Positions 63,925-64,000 of a stretch of DNA of 64,000 nt are shown piece after piece (the stretch's first letter is position 1; every line of letters starts with the position of its first letter). The translations under genes and the position numbers were made by a program. The notes under the pieces were generated by a model. That model was not told the DNA's origin, did no database searches, and was given only the letters and a program-made list of their open reading frames with translations. Source of the stretch: Tenacibaculum jejuense (lineage in GTDB: Bacteria; Bacteroidota; Bacteroidia; Flavobacteriales; Flavobacteriaceae); assembly GCF_900198195.1 (NCBI RefSeq), contig NZ_LT899436.1, positions 3,253,001 through 3,317,000 on the forward strand, given 5' to 3'.

Positions 63925-64000
63925 ATGAATAAAAACGATTCTTATGATCTCGTGATAAAATCTCCAGGAAGAATTAACTTAATTGGAGAACATGTAGATT
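63925..64000 (+). CDS. galK: Galactokinase, N-terminal end (partial)
   Basis: Only the first 25 codons are in the window. They contain the galactokinase signature S-P-G-R-I-N-L-I-G-E-H-V-D (residues 13-25), which binds galactose in GHMP-family galactokinases. The enzyme phosphorylates D-galactose with ATP as the first step of the Leloir pathway. Its place at the edge of the agar locus, with the shared regulatory element upstream, fits use of the D-galactose released by GH2, GH117 and the P450 demethylase. The rest of the gene is beyond the window. Confidence 0.9.
   Translation, partial: MNKNDSYDLVIKSPGRINLIGEHVD

Noticed and set aside
1..64000. Search for tRNA, rRNA, insertion sequences, transposases, integrases or attachment sites
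   Set aside because: None could be recognised; the island has no visible mobility genes within this window.

Overview
The window comes from an AT-rich marine flavobacterium (phylum Bacteroidota, most likely family Flavobacteriaceae). Evidence for this is the SusC/SusD pair, type IX secretion (T9SS) sorting domains of both type A and type B, a PorP/SprF protein, membrane-anchored TPR/LuxR-like regulators, and TAnnTTTG-type promoter boxes with no clear Shine-Dalgarno sequences. The genus cannot be fixed from the sequence. The lifestyle is that of a red-algal galactan degrader.

Region 1 (1-17.1 kb) is a carrageenan utilisation locus. It holds the end of a SusC transporter, SusD, a lipoprotein S1 sulfatase, an aldehyde dehydrogenase plus enolase-superfamily cycloisomerase pair suited to 3,6-anhydro-D-galactose, two tandem beta-helix proteins of unknown activity, a GH82 iota-carrageenase, a small membrane regulator, a GH16 kappa-carrageenase-type enzyme and a TPR regulator. 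Region 2 (17.2-35.3 kb) is a surface/adhesion block: a 4537-residue T9SS type B adhesin with two families of 80-residue tandem repeats, its OmpA-like and PorP/SprF-like partners, and a second small regulator. Region 3 (35.3-41 kb) is a cytochrome P450, ferredoxin and ferredoxin reductase set with an alcohol dehydrogenase, an esterase and an AraC regulator. It matches the known oxidative demethylation of 6-O-methyl-D-galactose from porphyran/agar, with the last enzymes likely handling the formaldehyde released. Region 4 (41-64 kb) is an agar/porphyran locus: GH16 beta-agarase, PhoD-like phosphatase, two GH50 beta-agarases, a second GH16, a GH2, a sugar porter, KDPG aldolase, KDG kinase, GH117 alpha-neoagarooligosaccharide hydrolase, and the complete 3,6-anhydro-L-galactose pathway. 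It closes with a TPR regulator and the start of galactokinase.

How the parts work together: outer-membrane and secreted GH16, GH50, GH82 and beta-helix enzymes cut agar, porphyran and carrageenan. Oligosaccharides enter through SusCD and the sugar porter. GH117 and GH2 split neoagarooligosaccharides to L-anhydrogalactose and D-galactose. Anhydrogalactoses are oxidised and isomerised to ketodeoxygalactonates; the L-form is converted to KDG, phosphorylated and cleaved to pyruvate and glyceraldehyde-3-phosphate. Galactose, including that freed from its methyl ether by the P450, goes to galactokinase.

Main new observations: a 20-bp direct-repeat element (consensus CTTGACAAAAACTTGACAAA) in front of four agar-locus transcription units; a different shared element in front of two carrageenan-locus units; an unassigned beta-helix enzyme pair; two miniature regulators lacking the TPR sensor; a perfect-by-eye 960-bp higher-order tandem repeat inside the adhesin; and an alcohol dehydrogenase in the P450 cluster that has lost its structural-zinc cysteines.
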